DNA of 64,000 bases from Desulfurococcaceae archaeon MEX13E-LK6-19. GTDB taxonomy: Archaea; Thermoproteota; Thermoprotei_A; Sulfolobales; Desulfurococcaceae. Both the position numbers and the translations under genes were made by a program. The notes under the pieces are model-generated. The model saw nothing but the letters and a program-made list of their open reading frames with translations. It searched no databases and had not been told where the DNA came from. This document shows positions 50,650 through 58,274 of this stretch, in pieces. Numbering within the stretch: position 1 is the stretch's first letter; each line of letters starts with the position of its first letter. The stretch lies in contig CP072660.1 in assembly GCA_029637525.1 (NCBI GenBank), positions 372,001 through 436,000 of the forward strand, given 5' to 3'.

Positions 50650-52071
50650 ATGATCGATATAATAGTTATTTTAGCAATATACTTGCTGTTAATGCTTGGT
50701 ATAGGATTTTATTCACGTAGATACATTAAAAACATTGACGACTATCTAGTTGCAGGCAGACGTTTAGGCATAGTATTCTTGTCTGCAACATTAGCAGCAA
50801 CACACTACGGCGGTGGCTTTGTACTCGGTGGTGGAGCCTGGGGTGTTTCCTACGGTATCGGCGGTATATGGTATGGACTTGCCTGTGGTGTAGGATTAAT
50901 AGTACTAGGTTTATTCCTAGCAGAGAAAACGAGAGCATTGGCTCAATATACAGTACCAGACTTAATAGACTTAAGATACAACAGCAAGTTCCTAAGACTA
51001 TCATCTTCACTTCTTTCCCTAGCGGCACTAACAGGTATTATTGGCGCACAAGTATGGGCTATGACTGCCGTTTTTGAAGCACTTGGTTTACCAGGGTATT
51101 ATGGAGCAATAATAGCGACACTAGTGTTTATAGTATATACAGCGGCTTCCGGATTATGGGCTGTGACAATAACCGACCTAGGTCAAATAGTTATCGGCAG
51201 CATAGGAGTGCTTGTAGCGACAATAGCAGGGCTTATTACAGTAGGCGGATTCGCAGGATTAAGCAATAGGTTATCAATTATAGCTAAAGATATCGGTGTA
51301 ACACCTAGTACTTATTACGATCTATTTTCGCCGGGATTAACAGTTATTGCTCTAACACTTTCAGCAACAGTAATGTATACATTGATAGGGCAAGACTTTT
51401 ACCAGAGACTATTTGCTGCAAAAACGCCCTCAATAGCGAGAAAAGCTGCTATAGTCGCCGGGATACTACTGGTAGTACTCTCGTTCCTCCCTGTATTAGC
51501 TGGCATGACTGCTTTAGCGCTTGCCAGCGACCCTAATGAAGTACTTAATTCCCCAAAAACAGCCATACCTAGACTAATACTGCAAATATTCCCTGGATGG
51601 GGCGCAGGAATATTCTTAGCAGCAATACTAGCGGCTATAATGTCGACTGCAGACTCTCTCCTATCAGCATCAACTTCACACATAATTAGAGATATCTATG
51701 TACAATTCATAAACCCGAATGCAGACAACAAGAAGTTGATCAAATTATCGATAATAACAACAATAATAGTGGGTATACTTGCACTCGTGGTAGCAATACT
51801 AGTCAAGGACATAATCTTGCTATTAATATACTCCTACGACATATACACATCAGCAGTATTTGTCCCAGTAATACTAGGGCTATTCTGGAGCAAAGCAACA
51901 AAAGAAGGAGCTATAGCAGCACTAGTATCAGGAGCTACAATATCATTACTAGGGATCACAAACATCATAAAATTACCATATTGGGAAGAGATATACCTAC
52001 TATCAGCAGCAATATCACTAGTAATAATGATAGTTGTAAGCATACTAACATACAAGGAAACAAAAGAATGA
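50650..52071 (+). CDS. Solute:sodium symporter family transporter
   Basis: From ATG 50650, with GAGGTGG at 50635-50641, the protein has 473 residues and about 13 transmembrane segments. SSS-family blocks include GIGFYSRRYIKNIDDYLVAG near the start, GGGAWGVSYGIGGIWYG, and AAIMSTADSLLSASTSHIIRDIY at about 330-352. The family takes up proline, sugars or carboxylates with sodium; the substrate is not defined here. ATG 50620 is a longer alternative. It is followed by a 580-base stretch without a protein gene. Confidence 0.92.
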   Translation: MIDIIVILAIYLLLMLGIGFYSRRYIKNIDDYLVAGRRLGIVFLSATLAATHYGGGFVLGGGAWGVSYGIGGIWYGLACGVGLIVLGLFLAEKTRALAQYTVPDLIDLRYNSKFLRLSSSLLSLAALTGIIGAQVWAMTAVFEALGLPGYYGAIIATLVFIVYTAASGLWAVTITDLGQIVIGSIGVLVATIAGLITVGGFAGLSNRLSIIAKDIGVTPSTYYDLFSPGLTVIALTLSATVMYTLIGQDFYQRLFAAKTPSIARKAAIVAGILLVVLSFLPVLAGMTALALASDPNEVLNSPKTAIPRLILQIFPGWGAGIFLAAILAAIMSTADSLLSASTSHIIRDIYVQFINPNADNKKLIKLSIITTIIVGILALVVAILVKDIILLLIYSYDIYTSAVFVPVILGLFWSKATKEGAIAALVSGATISLLGITNIIKLPYWEEIYLLSAAISLVIMIVVSILTYKETKE

Positions 52072-52162
52072 CGTAACCCATATAGTCTCTGATATTAAAT
52101 AGTTTTACTATCCATTTTTTATTCAATAATAGAATAACAACATCATCTAAGAAGGTCAAAAG

Positions 52163-52220
52163 AGTATCAGCACCAGAAACCTTCTTCATCAAATCCGCAT
52201 ATCTAGCCATCATCATCAAG
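52163..52220 (-). ncRNA. Weak C/D box sRNA candidate
   Basis: On the minus strand the order is C ATGATGA (52210-52216), a 12-nt guide, D'-like CGGA (52194-52197), one spacer base, C' TTGATGA (52186-52192), a 15-nt guide, and D CTGA (52167-52170). The order is right, but D' has a mismatch and the D'-C' spacer is unusually short. Treat as speculative. Confidence 0.28.
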
Positions 52221-52343
52221 AATATTATAATATTTACACCATAATAACTGTAGTTGATAGTCAAGACAATATCTAGCTAGACTAGTAACAAGTTTAATGA
52301 TAAAAACAAATTGCGTTACAAGTAACAGTATCTTTGATACATC

Positions 52344-52353
52344 GTATATATTA
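52344..52353 (+). promoter_or_regulatory. TATA-like box for the structured ncRNA candidate
   Basis: GTATATATTA is centred about 25-28 bases before position 52375, where the folded structure begins. That spacing is the normal archaeal TATA-to-start distance, so transcription would begin right at the closing stem. Confidence 0.5.
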
Positions 52354-52375
52354 GGGTTAGAAGACAAGTATAACC

Positions 52376-52474
52376 TGGCGGCTGGAAATAAGTCATTAAC
52401 AATGGCTTATGAAGCCCTTGAGGACTACTAGAGTCCGCAAGGACCTACTAGTTCTTGAGGGTGTCCAGCCGCTG
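52376..52474 (+). ncRNA. Unidentified three-way-junction structured RNA
   Basis: Reading 5' to 3', a closing stem pairs 52376-52386 with 52464-52474 (nine Watson-Crick pairs plus two G:U). Inside are two hairpins: 52388-52397 with 52401-52410, ten pairs around the loop AAC; and 52415-52425 with 52451-52461, eleven pairs including G:U. The second is topped by GTCC-GCAA-GGAC, a GNRA tetraloop. It fits a small structured RNA with its own TATA box. It lacks the features of 5S rRNA, SRP RNA, C/D or H/ACA RNA: no ACA follows the stem directly. I do not recognise the family. Confidence 0.6.
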
Positions 52475-52579
52475 TTTCTACAATTCATGACTATCAACTA
52501 TAGCTAAGATAAATTAGAATGATAACTATTATCATGAACAACATGGTCTCCTACAATATCTCCAGTTAACTCCATAATT

Positions 52580-52603
52580 ATTGGAAACCGGCCGGTTTCC
52601 AAT
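52580..52603. repeat. 24-bp perfect palindrome, copy 1
   Basis: The segment reads the same on both strands, with core TGGAAACCGGCCGGTTTCCA (52582-52601). The 23 bases 52582-52604 recur exactly at 55238-55260. It lies about 48 bases before rnpB and overlaps no gene. A protein-binding or hairpin-forming role is possible. It lacks a T-tract, so it does not look like an archaeal terminator. Confidence 0.75.
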
Positions 52604-52651
52604 GGTTAAATTCCAAAATATATTAGGAGGATTACATAAGAGTTCTTCATG

Positions 52652-52987
52652 GCAGCGGGCCCGGCTAGCCGCTACGGGGTCGCAGACCCCGAGGAAACTC
52701 CGCACTCCCCGCGGCCGCCACGGCCCCGAAAAGGGGCACGGGTAGCACCCGTGGCTCCGGCACAGAAACGACACGGCCGCTACCGGATGTCTATGAGGCG
52801 GCGAGGGCTCCCCGGCAACGGGGAGCCGGTAACCCGCCGAGTATGGTAGCGGATGCGTTGAAACGGCCGGTCCCGTGGGGAGCAAGGCCCTGTGTCCCGG
52901 GATGAGGTGGCCGCGCGACCCGGGAGGTGGGCCGCTTAGTCGAATGCGGCTGTAGTACAGAATGCGGGTTATAGCCGGGCCCGCTGC
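52652..52987 (+). ncRNA. rnpB: RNase P RNA (archaeal type)
   Basis: This is a very GC-rich 336-nt RNA. The closing P1 helix pairs 52652-52666 with 52973-52987 (15 bp). Conserved regions are seen in order: GAGGAAACTCCGC (CR-I) near the 5' end, ACAGAAACGACAC, and ACAGAATGCGGGTTAT (CR-V) before the 3' strand of P1. The RNA is the catalytic part of RNase P, which matures tRNA 5' ends. A TATA-like AAATATATT at 52616-52624 is correctly spaced. Coding frames crossing it are artefacts. Confidence 0.95.
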
Positions 52988-52993
52988 TCTAGA

Positions 52994-53494
52994 CTAGTTT
53001 TCTTTTATTAATTCCTCCATAAACTTAATGACTTGTTCTTCTGATTCCATTTTAGAGTATTGTTCTAGAAGTTCTATGTTTAAGTCAAAGAATGTCTTCA
53101 TCCACTTATACAGCTTTGCTAACTCCATTGCTTGTTCTTTATATCCTGTTATATAGAGTGCTGCAGCAACTGCTTCAATACTGCTAAGCATAAATGGTTT
53201 ACCATAGTTTACAGGGTTCCCAGCTATGAGTAAAGGAAGTTTTCTATGTAACCCCTTTCTCGGGAAGTATTTTCTCGTAAGTTTTTTCCAAGACGCATCA
53301 ATAACCACAATACCATACTTCTCTACATAAGGTCTGTCCCAGGGCCCAATAATCTTTGGCGCGAACGGATTAAGAACTATCGCCTTGGAGCAATACCTTC
53401 TAGTTCTCACTGCATACCCCATTCTAATCATTTTTAATGCCGTATTCTTCTTAGGATCATCCTCTCCATAATATACTACATAGATCTTCGGCAT
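52994..53494 (-). CDS. tsr3: Tsr3-like rRNA aminocarboxypropyltransferase
   Basis: From ATG 53494 the protein has 166 residues. It has MPKIYVVYYGEDDPKKNTA at the start, then VLNPFAPKIIGPWDR, VVIDASWKKL and PLLIAGNPVNYGKPFMLSSIEA, split here as LLIAGNPVNYGKPF and LSSIEA. These blocks match Tsr3 (DUF367), which transfers the aminocarboxypropyl group from SAM to a hypermodified nucleotide in small-subunit rRNA. It converges on rnpB with 6 bases between. Confidence 0.9.
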   Translation of the reverse strand: MPKIYVVYYGEDDPKKNTALKMIRMGYAVRTRRYCSKAIVLNPFAPKIIGPWDRPYVEKYGIVVIDASWKKLTRKYFPRKGLHRKLPLLIAGNPVNYGKPFMLSSIEAVAAALYITGYKEQAMELAKLYKWMKTFFDLNIELLEQYSKMESEEQVIKFMEELIKEN

Positions 53495-53610
53495 ACAAAC
53501 CCCACAGCTCTTCATCCAAAGAGAATATCTAAAACCCTTAATTAACGATTTGAGTTAGAGGGAAAACATTATTTTTCCTCAAAAACCAGGTATTATTGAG
53601 GGACTAAAAC

Positions 53611-53865
53611 ATGGCAGCAAAAGCTATCGTATTAATCCAGACAGACATAGGCGCAGAAACCAGGGTGATGGATGAATTATTTAAGATCCCTGAGATCATT
53701 GATGTATACATAGTGTATGGCATCTACGACATAGTAGCAGTCATAGAAGCAGAGAGCCTGGAGAAAATAAGAGAAATAATAACAAACAAAATAAGAAGAC
53801 TACCTGAAATCAGAACAACGAGCACAATGGTTGTCGTCGAAGGAAAAAGTAAGAGAGGCTCCTAG
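53611..53865 (+). CDS. Stand-alone RAM (Lrp/AsnC ligand-binding) domain protein
   Basis: The 84-residue protein is an alpha/beta RAM domain (AIVLIQTDIGAETRVMDEL, VYIVYGIYDIVAVIEAES, IRRLPEIRTTSTMVVVEG) without a DNA-binding HTH. Such proteins bind small ligands, often amino acids, and can hetero-oligomerise with full Lrp regulators. A full Lrp protein is encoded at 55300. Role inferred. Confidence 0.88.
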   Translation: MAAKAIVLIQTDIGAETRVMDELFKIPEIIDVYIVYGIYDIVAVIEAESLEKIREIITNKIRRLPEIRTTSTMVVVEGKSKRGS

Positions 53866-53995
53866 AACATACCTCTCTTAAACGATTTACATAATTACTC
53901 CTAGACACAAGAATACCCGGTTTTTTCAAAACTTCATACAGGAGAGGCAGTAGTATCATAGTATCTGACTTGGTACCTAGGGGTATTGGTTAGAA

Positions 53996-54796
53996 ATGTG
54001 TAGAATACTCTTTTACAAAGGTACTGTTCTAGATAGATTAACAACATTATTAGACCTCATTAAGCAAGCCAGTAAAAATGATCCTCTGCTCAATATTGCA
54101 TCCAACGGCAAAAGGAAAGCGCATAGCGATGGATGGGGTTATGTTCTTTTAACAAAAAACACCTCCATATACTATAAGTCACTAGCACCAATATATAATG
54201 ACGTAAAGGGTTTCACGAACCTCCTTAACACAATAAAAAGCTTAGAAAACGATGAAGTAGTGTTATTAGTGCATACACGTGCAGCAAGTGAAGGCTCCAT
54301 CAATATGGTTAACACACAACCTATAAAATATTCAACTTCTCAAACAGAGTTCTTTCTAGCACACAACGGAACCCTATATAAAGAAAGGTTACTCCAAATA
54401 CTCAACATAAAGCATTCTAATACCGAGAATTTATCAGACACATACCTTGCAGGACTTTATATAGCATATACCCTGGAGAGCCTTGACACAAACAGTCTAC
54501 TCAAAGCATATAGGGTATTAGCAAACCACACTAAATCGGCATTCAACACAATATCAATATTCCTACCATTTCAAGAAGACATAATGGTCATTATAACAAA
54601 CTATTACGTGACACAAGAACCCGCTAAAACTAGATATTATCAATTGTTTATCGAAGAGAAAAACAATTACATAACCTATTATTCATCAACAATATACCTG
54701 CTAGACGAAGAAAAGAATGCAAAACCCATACACAACAATACTATCCATGTAATCAAAAACAATACACGTGTTTATGAAGGAAAACTTATTGCTTAA
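53996..54796 (+). CDS. Class II glutamine amidotransferase-like protein
   Basis: The 266-residue protein has Cys2 right after the start (MCRIL), HSDGWGYVLL at about 43-52, HTRAASEGSINMVNTQP at about 98-114, and a HNGTLY block at about 126-131. These match N-terminal nucleophile amidotransferases of the YafJ type, in which Cys2 hydrolyses glutamine. No synthase domain is fused. Its acceptor is unknown. The nearby glnA gene is not adjacent. Confidence 0.85.
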   Translation: MCRILFYKGTVLDRLTTLLDLIKQASKNDPLLNIASNGKRKAHSDGWGYVLLTKNTSIYYKSLAPIYNDVKGFTNLLNTIKSLENDEVVLLVHTRAASEGSINMVNTQPIKYSTSQTEFFLAHNGTLYKERLLQILNIKHSNTENLSDTYLAGLYIAYTLESLDTNSLLKAYRVLANHTKSAFNTISIFLPFQEDIMVIITNYYVTQEPAKTRYYQLFIEEKNNYITYYSSTIYLLDEEKNAKPIHNNTIHVIKNNTRVYEGKLIA

Positions 54797-54878
54797 ACAG
54801 GTTTCCCCTGGAACAGTACATAGAAACACAAGCAGCACCTACAAGAAACCCGGGGAGAGCTAACTATCAGGCTGCTCC

Positions 54879-54979
54879 AGTGGAAACAGAGGGGTCCATT
54901 GCATGAAACCCTAGCCATTTTAACCAATTTTTCTCAAAAACGATTCATCAATTACCGGATAGACCCCTCTGTTTCCACT
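54879..54979. repeat. 101-bp element with 18-bp perfect inverted repeats
   Basis: AGTGGAAACAGAGGGGTC at 54879-54896 pairs exactly with GACCCCTCTGTTTCCACT at 54962-54979. The interior has no gene. The outer 19 bases from 54874 recur at 55216-55234. It may be a small inverted-repeat element. The 503-base gap 54797-55299 holds this element, the 55216 copy and the second palindrome; otherwise nothing is seen. Confidence 0.65.
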
Positions 54980-55215
54980 CAATATACAAGAGAGATTCCT
55001 GACAAAAGATTTGTTTAAGTCTATGTAATAATGTAAATTCCATTAGGATAAATACCTAGATTAGTTTATACAAACTTTCTCAATAATAAAACTAGACCAC
55101 AACTAAGAAGACCTTTCTCGAATAGAAGTATAGGGGTCAGGGATGTCGTCCTATGTACTATCATGATCAGGTTTTCAAACTTCGACAGCGTACTCCGATT
55201 ATGCTATTTTAGTGG

Positions 55216-55234
55216 GCTCCAGTGGAAACAGAGG
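55216..55234 (+). repeat. Direct copy of the inverted-repeat element end
   Basis: GCTCCAGTGGAAACAGAGG occurs exactly at 54874-54892 and here, 342 bases apart, each followed shortly by GTCC. The copy at 54962-54979 is inverted. Here it is immediately followed by the palindrome at 55238. Only two direct copies exist, so this is not a CRISPR array. Confidence 0.65.
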
Positions 55235-55237
55235 TCC

Positions 55238-55257
55238 TGGAAACCGGCCGGTTTCCA
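55238..55257. repeat. Perfect palindrome, copy 2
   Basis: TGGAAACCGGCCGGTTTCCA is palindromic and shares 23 identical bases with 52582-52604. It lies just after the 3' end of the Lrp gene. Two copies 2.6 kb apart bracket rnpB, Tsr3, the RAM domain gene, the amidotransferase gene and the 101-bp element. Confidence 0.75.
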
Positions 55258-55299
55258 ATGATTTATGATAGCATATTTTCGTATCTTTCCATTGGATGT

Positions 55300-55764
55300 T
55301 CAAATAGGTAATGTGTACTCTTCTTTAACTGTTCTAAAGACTATACTTGTTGTTGTGTGTTTAACATAGGGGTTTCTCAATAGGTTTTTTACGAAGTGAT
55401 CAAGTTCTTCAATTGTCTTGAATAAAGCTATTATTGCTACATCGTATTCTCCAGTAATATCATATAATGCTATTACATGCGGGTTTTTCGAGATCTCTTT
55501 CTCTACGTCAATAATGTGTGCGCCTTCAACTGATGCCAGTATCAGAGCTTTTATTTGGTATCCCAGGAGTCTATAATCTATCTTTGTTGTATACTTTTTT
55601 ATTAAACCCATTTTCTCGAGTCTTTTTATTCTATCATATATCGTTGATGTAGGTATATGTGTTAGTCTAGCGAGCTCTCTTAATTTGATTCTCGCGTTAC
55701 TACGGAGTATTTTGAGAATCTCTTTATCGATGCTATCTATTCGGATAACGTTGGGATCCGACAT
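55300..55764 (-). CDS. Lrp/AsnC-family transcriptional regulator
   Basis: From ATG 55764 the protein has 154 residues. The N-terminal HTH (IDKEILKILRSNARIKLREL, then ARLTHIPTSTIYDRIKRLEK) is followed by the RAM domain (LILASVEGAHIIDVEKEI, YDITGEYDVAIIALF). A TATA-like AAAATATACG (plus 55785-55794) would start transcription at about 55764, giving a leaderless mRNA; the longer start is 55773. It is divergent from glnA and probably senses nitrogen or amino acid status. Confidence 0.92.
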   Translation of the reverse strand: MSDPNVIRIDSIDKEILKILRSNARIKLRELARLTHIPTSTIYDRIKRLEKMGLIKKYTTKIDYRLLGYQIKALILASVEGAHIIDVEKEISKNPHVIALYDITGEYDVAIIALFKTIEELDHFVKNLLRNPYVKHTTTSIVFRTVKEEYTLPI

Positions 55765-55773
55765 AGTATGCAC

Positions 55774-55872
55774 CAGTTGCTTTTCGTATATTTTCCGGAT
55801 CTTCTATCAATAGAAATATATACTTTTACAGGGATCTTTACCCTATATCCGAGTAACGGGGGATAAGGAGAA
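55774..55872. promoter_or_regulatory. Divergent lrp-glnA promoter region
   Basis: Two TATA-like elements are present: AAAATATACG toward lrp (minus strand, 55785-55794) and AAATATATAC toward glnA (55814-55823). They form an imperfect inverted repeat. glnA has GGATAAGGAG just before its ATG. Shared Lrp control of both genes is plausible but inferred. Confidence 0.5.
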
Positions 55873-57213
55873 ATGGATTCCGGAAAAGTTTTCATTGAAA
55901 TGCATTTCACAGACCTCATGGGCGTACTCAGGGCTACCACACTAGTTGTAAGCAAGGACCTAGTTAGTAACCCAAGTAGAATCAAGGGTTTCTTTGATGC
56001 ATCTAGTGTATTTGGTTTCGAGCCTATTGAAAATAGTGATCTAATGTTGAAACCCGTAGATGGTACGTTGAGAAAGCTTCCATGGTATACAGATGTGTAT
56101 AGGTGTATATCTGGAGTCTACTGGAGTGATGGTAAACGATACGTAAAGGACCCGAGGCTTGTCGCAGAGAAAACAATGGAGTACATGAGGTCGCAGGGTC
56201 TCGAGCCTAGTATTGGTATTGAGATGGAGTTCTTTCTCTTCAATTCATTAAAATATGGGCTAGACTATACGAAACAATATCTTGAAATAAATTCCACAGA
56301 GTCCATCGGGGCCAGTGGGTACAGTATTCCTCCAAAGAAGGGCTATCATTTAACGGAGCCTTATGATAGTATCGCGAGTACACGAAGAGAAATAATTGCT
56401 AATGTTGAAAAACTTGGTTTCAAATGTTCTAAGATGCACCATGAAGTAGCTAGTTTTGGTCAAGTAGAAGTAACAAGCGGTAAACTAGGAGTAGACAATG
56501 GAGGTGATTTTGTCCAGACATTCAAGTATGTTGCAAGAATTACAGCTGAGAAAAACGGGTACACTGCTGTATTCCTCCCCAAACCCATACCTGGCGACAA
56601 TGGTAGTGGAATGCATGTACATGTGAGCCTCTGGAATGGAGATAAGAACTTATTCTATGATGAGGATGGTGTTTTGAGCCAGGTGGCGAGATACTTTATC
56701 GGGGGGTTAATAGAACATGGTAGAAGTCTTAGTGCTCTCGTATCACCTACAGTGAATAGCTACAAGAGACTAGTACCAGGATATGAGGCACCCGTTTACT
56801 TAGTATGGGGTTATGGTAACAGAAGTGCTGCAATAAGAATACCCGTGGTTAGAGACGAAAAGACCTTCCGTATAGAATACAGACCCCCTGACCCCTCCGC
56901 AAACCCCTATCTAGCATTGTCAGCTATAATTCTCGCCGGACTCGATGGTATTAAGAAGAAGATTGAACCCGGCGATCCTTTTGAAAAGAACGTGTATCAC
57001 TTAACAGAAAAGGAGAGGAAGACACTAGGGATAAAATCTCTTCCAAGGAGTTTACTAGAAGCTCTCGATGAACTGGAATCAGACAATGAATACCTTAAGC
57101 CGGTGTTTCCAAGAGAACTCTTGGAATCATATATTGAACTAAAGCGTAAAGAAGCTATTGATGCGTCAAGCATGCCAGCGCCTTCGGACTACATCTTCTA
57201 TGGAATACTTTAG
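55873..57213 (+). CDS. glnA: Glutamine synthetase type I
   Basis: The 446-residue protein has EMEFFLF at about 118-124, the His/Glu metal-binding residues in HHEVASFGQVEV and GSGMHVHVSLWNG, then NRSAAIRIPVV and EYRPPDPSANPYLA. These are standard GSI blocks. It joins ammonia and glutamate using ATP. The usual adenylylation Tyr motif near the C-terminus is not apparent, fitting archaeal enzymes without that control. It is divergent from lrp. Confidence 0.96.
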   Translation: MDSGKVFIEMHFTDLMGVLRATTLVVSKDLVSNPSRIKGFFDASSVFGFEPIENSDLMLKPVDGTLRKLPWYTDVYRCISGVYWSDGKRYVKDPRLVAEKTMEYMRSQGLEPSIGIEMEFFLFNSLKYGLDYTKQYLEINSTESIGASGYSIPPKKGYHLTEPYDSIASTRREIIANVEKLGFKCSKMHHEVASFGQVEVTSGKLGVDNGGDFVQTFKYVARITAEKNGYTAVFLPKPIPGDNGSGMHVHVSLWNGDKNLFYDEDGVLSQVARYFIGGLIEHGRSLSALVSPTVNSYKRLVPGYEAPVYLVWGYGNRSAAIRIPVVRDEKTFRIEYRPPDPSANPYLALSAIILAGLDGIKKKIEPGDPFEKNVYHLTEKERKTLGIKSLPRSLLEALDELESDNEYLKPVFPRELLESYIELKRKEAIDASSMPAPSDYIFYGIL

Positions 57214-57393
57214 ATGATTTAGTGTGTTTTTGTTTTAATTAATACCACATTTATCCCATACTATAGTACTTAACATGATCTGTTTGCCCTAATCTAAACA
57301 CTTAAATTAATCCTAGTACCATTAATGTAACTAGAACTAGGTTACTCTCTGTAGAATAGTTGGAATAACTCTTTTAGCAGGGAGTGTCGGGTC

Positions 57394-57999
57394 TTGTTAA
57401 TCGAGATCTTGTTTTATGGTAGGGGAGGACAAGGAGGTGTCACGGCGGCAAACATACTCGTGGCAGCAGCAGTAAAAGAGGGGCTTCACGGACAAGGATT
57501 CCCATTCTTTGGCGCAGAACGTAGAGGAGCTCCAGTAAAAGCCTTCGCGAGAATAAGTGATAAACCAATACGTAGACACGGTATGTTTAATGATGCAGAT
57601 GTGCTTGTGGTTCTACATCCAGGTCTTGTTAAAACAGGATATACAAAGACTATAGGTGTTAACGATAAAGGTATAATAATTGTTAACACTCATGATAAAT
57701 CGCTTATTAAGGAGGAAAACTTTAAACTCCATGGTAGTGCCAAGGCATATATTGTTGATGCCACGCGTATTGCCACAAGAAATAATCTCGTAGTTGCAGG
57801 GTGGCCTGTTGTCAATACCAGTATGCTTGGCTCTCTTGCTAAAGCATTGGGTATAATAAGTATTGACAACATGGCTGCAGCTGTTGAAGAATATTTTGGC
57901 GGTAAAATAGGCGAGTTGAATGCTAAAGCTGTTCGTGAAGCATATAATGAAACTGTTTATGTAGGTGAAATAGGTTCCAAAAGGTGGAGATTATGGTGA
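57394..57999 (+). CDS. porG: Pyruvate:ferredoxin oxidoreductase, gamma subunit
   Basis: The 201-residue protein has LFYGRGGQGGVTAANIL, split by family as GRGGQGGVTAA at about 8-18, and FGAERRGAPVKAFARI at about 40-55, which are gamma-domain hallmarks. TTG start at 57394. It is first of porG-D-A-B, an operon for oxidative decarboxylation of pyruvate (or a related 2-oxoacid) to acetyl-CoA with ferredoxin reduction. It overlaps porD by 7 bases. Confidence 0.94.
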   Translation: MLIEILFYGRGGQGGVTAANILVAAAVKEGLHGQGFPFFGAERRGAPVKAFARISDKPIRRHGMFNDADVLVVLHPGLVKTGYTKTIGVNDKGIIIVNTHDKSLIKEENFKLHGSAKAYIVDATRIATRNNLVVAGWPVVNTSMLGSLAKALGIISIDNMAAAVEEYFGGKIGELNAKAVREAYNETVYVGEIGSKRWRLW

Positions 58000-58268
58000 T
58001 TCTCGAGCCTATAAAACATCGTGTACCTATTGCTAAGCCGAAAATAGGTGTTGCAGGAAAAACAGGTTCATGGCGATGGATGAAGCCTGTTGTTGATGTA
58101 AATAAATGTACTCGGTGCTTCTTGTGCGAGATCTATTGTCCAGATAACACGATAAAAGTTGATCCAGAGAAGGGACCGACTATAGACTACGATTATTGTA
58201 AAGGATGTGGTGTTTGCGCTCAGGTATGTCCATCTAAGGCTATAGAAATGGTTAACGAGGAGGTGTGA
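57993..58268 (+). CDS. porD: Pyruvate:ferredoxin oxidoreductase, delta subunit (2x[4Fe-4S])
   Basis: From ATG 57993, preceded by AAGGTGGAG, the product has 91 residues. Two ferredoxin motifs are CTRCFLCEIYC and CKGCGVCAQVCP, each supplying a [4Fe-4S] cluster. A GTG at 57984 would add three residues. It passes electrons from the TPP site to external ferredoxin. Confidence 0.94.
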   Translation: MVILEPIKHRVPIAKPKIGVAGKTGSWRWMKPVVDVNKCTRCFLCEIYCPDNTIKVDPEKGPTIDYDYCKGCGVCAQVCPSKAIEMVNEEV

Positions 58269-58274
58269 TGAAGA

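Larger units (their letters stand above)
52251..52500. repeat. 250-bp segment bounded by 13-bp inverted repeats, containing an ncRNA candidate
   Basis: TAGTTGATAGTCA at 52251-52263 and its exact complement TGACTATCAACTA at 52488-52500 point inward around a TATA-like element and the structured RNA at 52376-52474. One further pair continues outward after a single mismatch. No clear target-site duplication is visible. The arrangement resembles a small terminal-inverted-repeat element, but no transposase is present. The 580-base gap 52072-52651 holds this segment, the weak sRNA candidate and a palindrome. Confidence 0.55.

Noticed and set aside
51965-52264. 99-residue minus-strand ORF overlapping the symporter end
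   Set aside because: It overlaps a well-supported gene by over 100 bases, is low-complexity hydrophobic, and lacks a start context.
52376-52474. 5S rRNA, because of the three-way junction
   Set aside because: The length is about 100 nt, hairpin loops are three and four bases, and the conserved 5S loop sequences are absent.
52376-52482. H/ACA guide RNA
   Set aside because: An ACA exists at 52480-52482, but it is eight bases after the stem rather than adjacent, and no pseudouridylation pocket is evident.
52532-52885. ORFs of 60-118 residues on both strands over 52532-52885
   Set aside because: They lie across the RNase P RNA gene. Their Pro/Arg/Gly-rich translations reflect its GC content, not coding.
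54874-55234. Possible CRISPR array from GCTCCAGTGGAAACAGAGG copies
   Set aside because: Only two direct copies, 342 bases apart, and one inverted copy. No spacer periodicity and no cas gene in the window.
57312-57341. CCTAGT...ACTAGG inverted repeat before the por operon
   Set aside because: Six-base arms separated by 18 bases are too weak to support a site.
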